DNA of 64,000 bases. It comes from Pseudomonas paraglycinae (GTDB lineage Bacteria > Pseudomonadota > Gammaproteobacteria > Pseudomonadales > Pseudomonadaceae). Both the position numbers and the translations under genes were made by a program. The notes under the pieces are model-generated. The model made no database searches. It worked only from the letters and a program-made list of their open reading frames with translations, and was not told where the DNA came from. The stretch lies in NCBI RefSeq assembly GCF_021601625.1, contig NZ_BQHR01000004.1:366775-430774 (forward strand), read 5' to 3'. Positions 62,491 through 64,000 of the stretch are shown here, piece after piece. The stretch's first letter is position 1; each line of letters begins with the position of its first letter.

Positions 62491-63311
62491 GCGCCGACAC
62501 CCGCGACCCCGCCGCGCTGCCCCGGTTGCTGCTGACCGGGCTGGCGATTGCCTTGCTTTGGCCCGGCATTCAGCTCAGCGAACTGGATCTGGGCGTGCTG
62601 TTTCACGCCGACAGCCAGAGTGAAATGGGCCGCTTCGTATCGATGTTCTGGCCACCGGCCCATGACCGCGAGTTTCTGCAATTACTGCTCAAAGCCACCC
62701 TGCAAACCTTGGCCATCGCCACCGCCGGCATGGCCCTGGCCCTGCTGTTGGCCGTGCCGGCCAGCCTGCTCGCCAGCCGCGCCCTGTCGCTGACCGCCGC
62801 CTCCCGCAGCGGCCGCCCGAGCCTGTTGGGCCGACTGCTGCGCTGGCCGGTGCGCGGGCTGCTGATCTTCCTGCGCAGCGTGCCGGAAATCGTCTGGGCG
62901 CTGCTGTTCGTGCGCGCCGTCGGCCTCGGCCCGGCGGCGGGCGTGCTGGCCATCGCCATCACCTACAGCGGCATGCTCGGCAAGGTCTACGCCGAAATCT
63001 ACGAATCCACCGACCAACGCCCGGCCCACGCCCTGCTCCAGGCCGGCAGCGGCCGCCTCGCCAGCTTCGCCTACGGCGTACTGCCCAACGTCGCGGCGGA
63101 ACTGCTCTCCTACACCGTCTACCGCTGGGAATGCGCCATCCGCGCCTCGGTGGTCATGGGCTTCGTCGGCGCCGGCGGCCTCGGCCAACAGATCGACCTC
63201 TCGATCCGCATGTTCGCCGGCGGCGAAGTCGCCAGCATGCTCCTGACCTTCCTCCTCCTCGTCCTCGGCGCCGACCAACTCAGCCGCCTGCTGCGCTGGA
63301 GGCTGGCATGA
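62484..63311 (+). CDS. ABC importer permease (PhnE-like), first
   Basis: 275 residues with about six helices. It has LGLDVLF-like targets in the N-terminal part, the EAA-loop region [20 protein letters not shown], and [19 protein letters not shown] with [20 protein letters not shown], all typical of phosphonate-family permeases. It overlaps the ATPase by 7 bp and the second permease by 4 bp, so the proteins are probably made in fixed proportion. Confidence 0.92.
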   Translation: MLSADTRDPAALPRLLLTGLAIALLWPGIQLSELDLGVLFHADSQSEMGRFVSMFWPPAHDREFLQLLLKATLQTLAIATAGMALALLLAVPASLLASRALSLTAASRSGRPSLLGRLLRWPVRGLLIFLRSVPEIVWALLFVRAVGLGPAAGVLAIAITYSGMLGKVYAEIYESTDQRPAHALLQAGSGRLASFAYGVLPNVAAELLSYTVYRWECAIRASVVMGFVGAGGLGQQIDLSIRMFAGGEVASMLLTFLLLVLGADQLSRLLRWRLA

Positions 63312-64000
63312 AACGCCTGATCAATTCGGTGCTGATTCTTGCCATTGTCGTGGCCGTCATTGCCTCGTTTACCTACCTGGGTCTCGACCTTGAAGAACTC
63401 GGCAGCGCTACCAGCCTGAAACAGATGGGCTTGTATGTGGCACGTTTCCTCAGCCCCGACCTGAGCGCTGACTACCTAAGCGCCATCTTGCGCGGATCGA
63501 TGGAAACCCTCGCAATGTCCGCCCTCGGCACCCTCCTCGCCGCTGTACTGGGCTTGTTTTTGGCGCTCCCCGCCGCTGGCCGGTTTGGCTGGTTTTTTCA
63601 GAGTGCCGCGCGCCTGCTGCTCAATGCCCTGCGCGCGATTCCCGAACTGGTGTGGGCTGCGTTGATGGTGCTGGCGGCTGGGCTTGGGCCGAATGCCGGG
63701 ACACTTGCGTTGGCCCTGCACACCACGGGCGTGTTGGGGCGGTTGTTTGCTGAAGCACTGGAGAACACACCGCCGGAACCGGCGGATGCGATTCGGTTGC
63801 AGGGGGGGAATCCGGTTTTGGCGTTCTGCTACGGCACCCTGCCGAACCTGGCGCCGCAGTTGCTGGCGTACTGTTTGTATCGGTGGGAGAACAATATCCG
63901 GATGGCCAGCGTGCTGGGGTTTGTCGGGGCTGGGGGGTTGGGACAGATGTTGTATGTGAGCTTGAGTTTGTTTCAGGAGGCGCAGGCGGGGACGGTGATC
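63308..64000 (+). CDS. ABC importer permease (PhnE-like), second, cut by the window end
   Basis: The ATG at 63308 overlaps the previous stop. The 231 visible codons carry the same permease features as its partner: ALRAIPELVWAALMVLAAGLG, ALENTPPEPADAIRLQGGNP (EAA loop) and [15 protein letters not shown]. The reading frame is open to the last base, so the C-terminus is outside the window. Two distinct permeases suggest a heterodimeric channel. Confidence 0.9.
   Translation, partial: MKRLINSVLILAIVVAVIASFTYLGLDLEELGSATSLKQMGLYVARFLSPDLSADYLSAILRGSMETLAMSALGTLLAAVLGLFLALPAAGRFGWFFQSAARLLLNALRAIPELVWAALMVLAAGLGPNAGTLALALHTTGVLGRLFAEALENTPPEPADAIRLQGGNPVLAFCYGTLPNLAPQLLAYCLYRWENNIRMASVLGFVGAGGLGQMLYVSLSLFQEAQAGTVI

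Noticed and set aside
1-64000. CRISPR array, rRNA operon, prophage or conjugation genes
   Set aside because: No regularly spaced repeats, rRNA sequence, structural phage genes or transfer genes were seen.

Overview
The window looks like the chromosome of a Pseudomonas of the fluorescens lineage. This is inferred from high GC with Pseudomonas-type codon use, a palindromic intergenic repeat of the REP/MITE kind, and a typical pseudomonad gene set: RND efflux, TonB siderophore receptor, OYE-family reductases, periplasmic molybdenum hydroxylases, NodT-type outer-membrane factors and many LysR/TetR regulators.

Layout. 1-6.6 kb is core-like: a cytochrome c and FAD-oxidase pair, a GapN-type dehydrogenase followed by a FUSC membrane protein, a divergent EamA exporter/Lrp pair, a YceK-type lipoprotein, a YccA/Bax-inhibitor protein and tRNA-Ser(TGA). 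From 6.6 to 21.1 kb lies an apparent genomic island. The 3' half of the tRNA and its terminator are repeated at 21.075 kb (63 bp identical, then near-identical), as expected for site-specific integration into the tRNA 3' end. I see no integrase. The island carries an aldehyde dehydrogenase/LysR pair, an orphan PD-(D/E)XK nuclease-like gene, a lipoprotein, an orphan GAF histidine kinase, a luciferase-like oxidoreductase, a small monooxygenase, an AT-richer LtrA protein, a DsbA/peroxiredoxin pair and a GAF-PAS-PAS-GGDEF diguanylate cyclase. It also holds gene debris (Kef-type RCK domain, outer-membrane-factor 3' end, an unknown 3' end) and several degenerate copies of a dyad-symmetric intergenic repeat.

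21.5-29.6 kb holds an InaA-type kinase and a tripartite RND pump. Adaptor and pump are transcribed leftward and the outer-membrane factor rightward. Three similar 24-bp dyads, one before the adaptor, one over the outer-membrane-factor promoter and one before tetR, suggest a single TetR regulon. 28.9-33.8 kb is a TetR-controlled cluster of old yellow enzyme, SDR, hydrolase, quinone-reductase-like enzyme and a coupled 56-residue protein, plausibly for electrophile detoxification. 33.8-40.4 kb and 46-53.8 kb hold two paralogous periplasmic molybdenum hydroxylase systems (2Fe-2S subunit, Tat-exported Mo subunit, triheme cytochrome c), each near an MFS exporter and a regulator but with permuted gene order. 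Between them lie a ThDP oxidase-like enzyme, an OsmC/Ohr protein, an NTF2-like protein and a TonB siderophore receptor with a Fur-box-like site.

53.8-60.7 kb has a periplasmic cupin, LysR/GST, an acidic protein, two consecutive PqiA genes without pqiB/pqiC, a divergent SDR/LysR pair with a perfect dyad between them, and a quinone oxidoreductase. 60.8 kb to the end is a tightly overlapping ABC importer operon of the phosphonate/selenate type, cut by the window edge.
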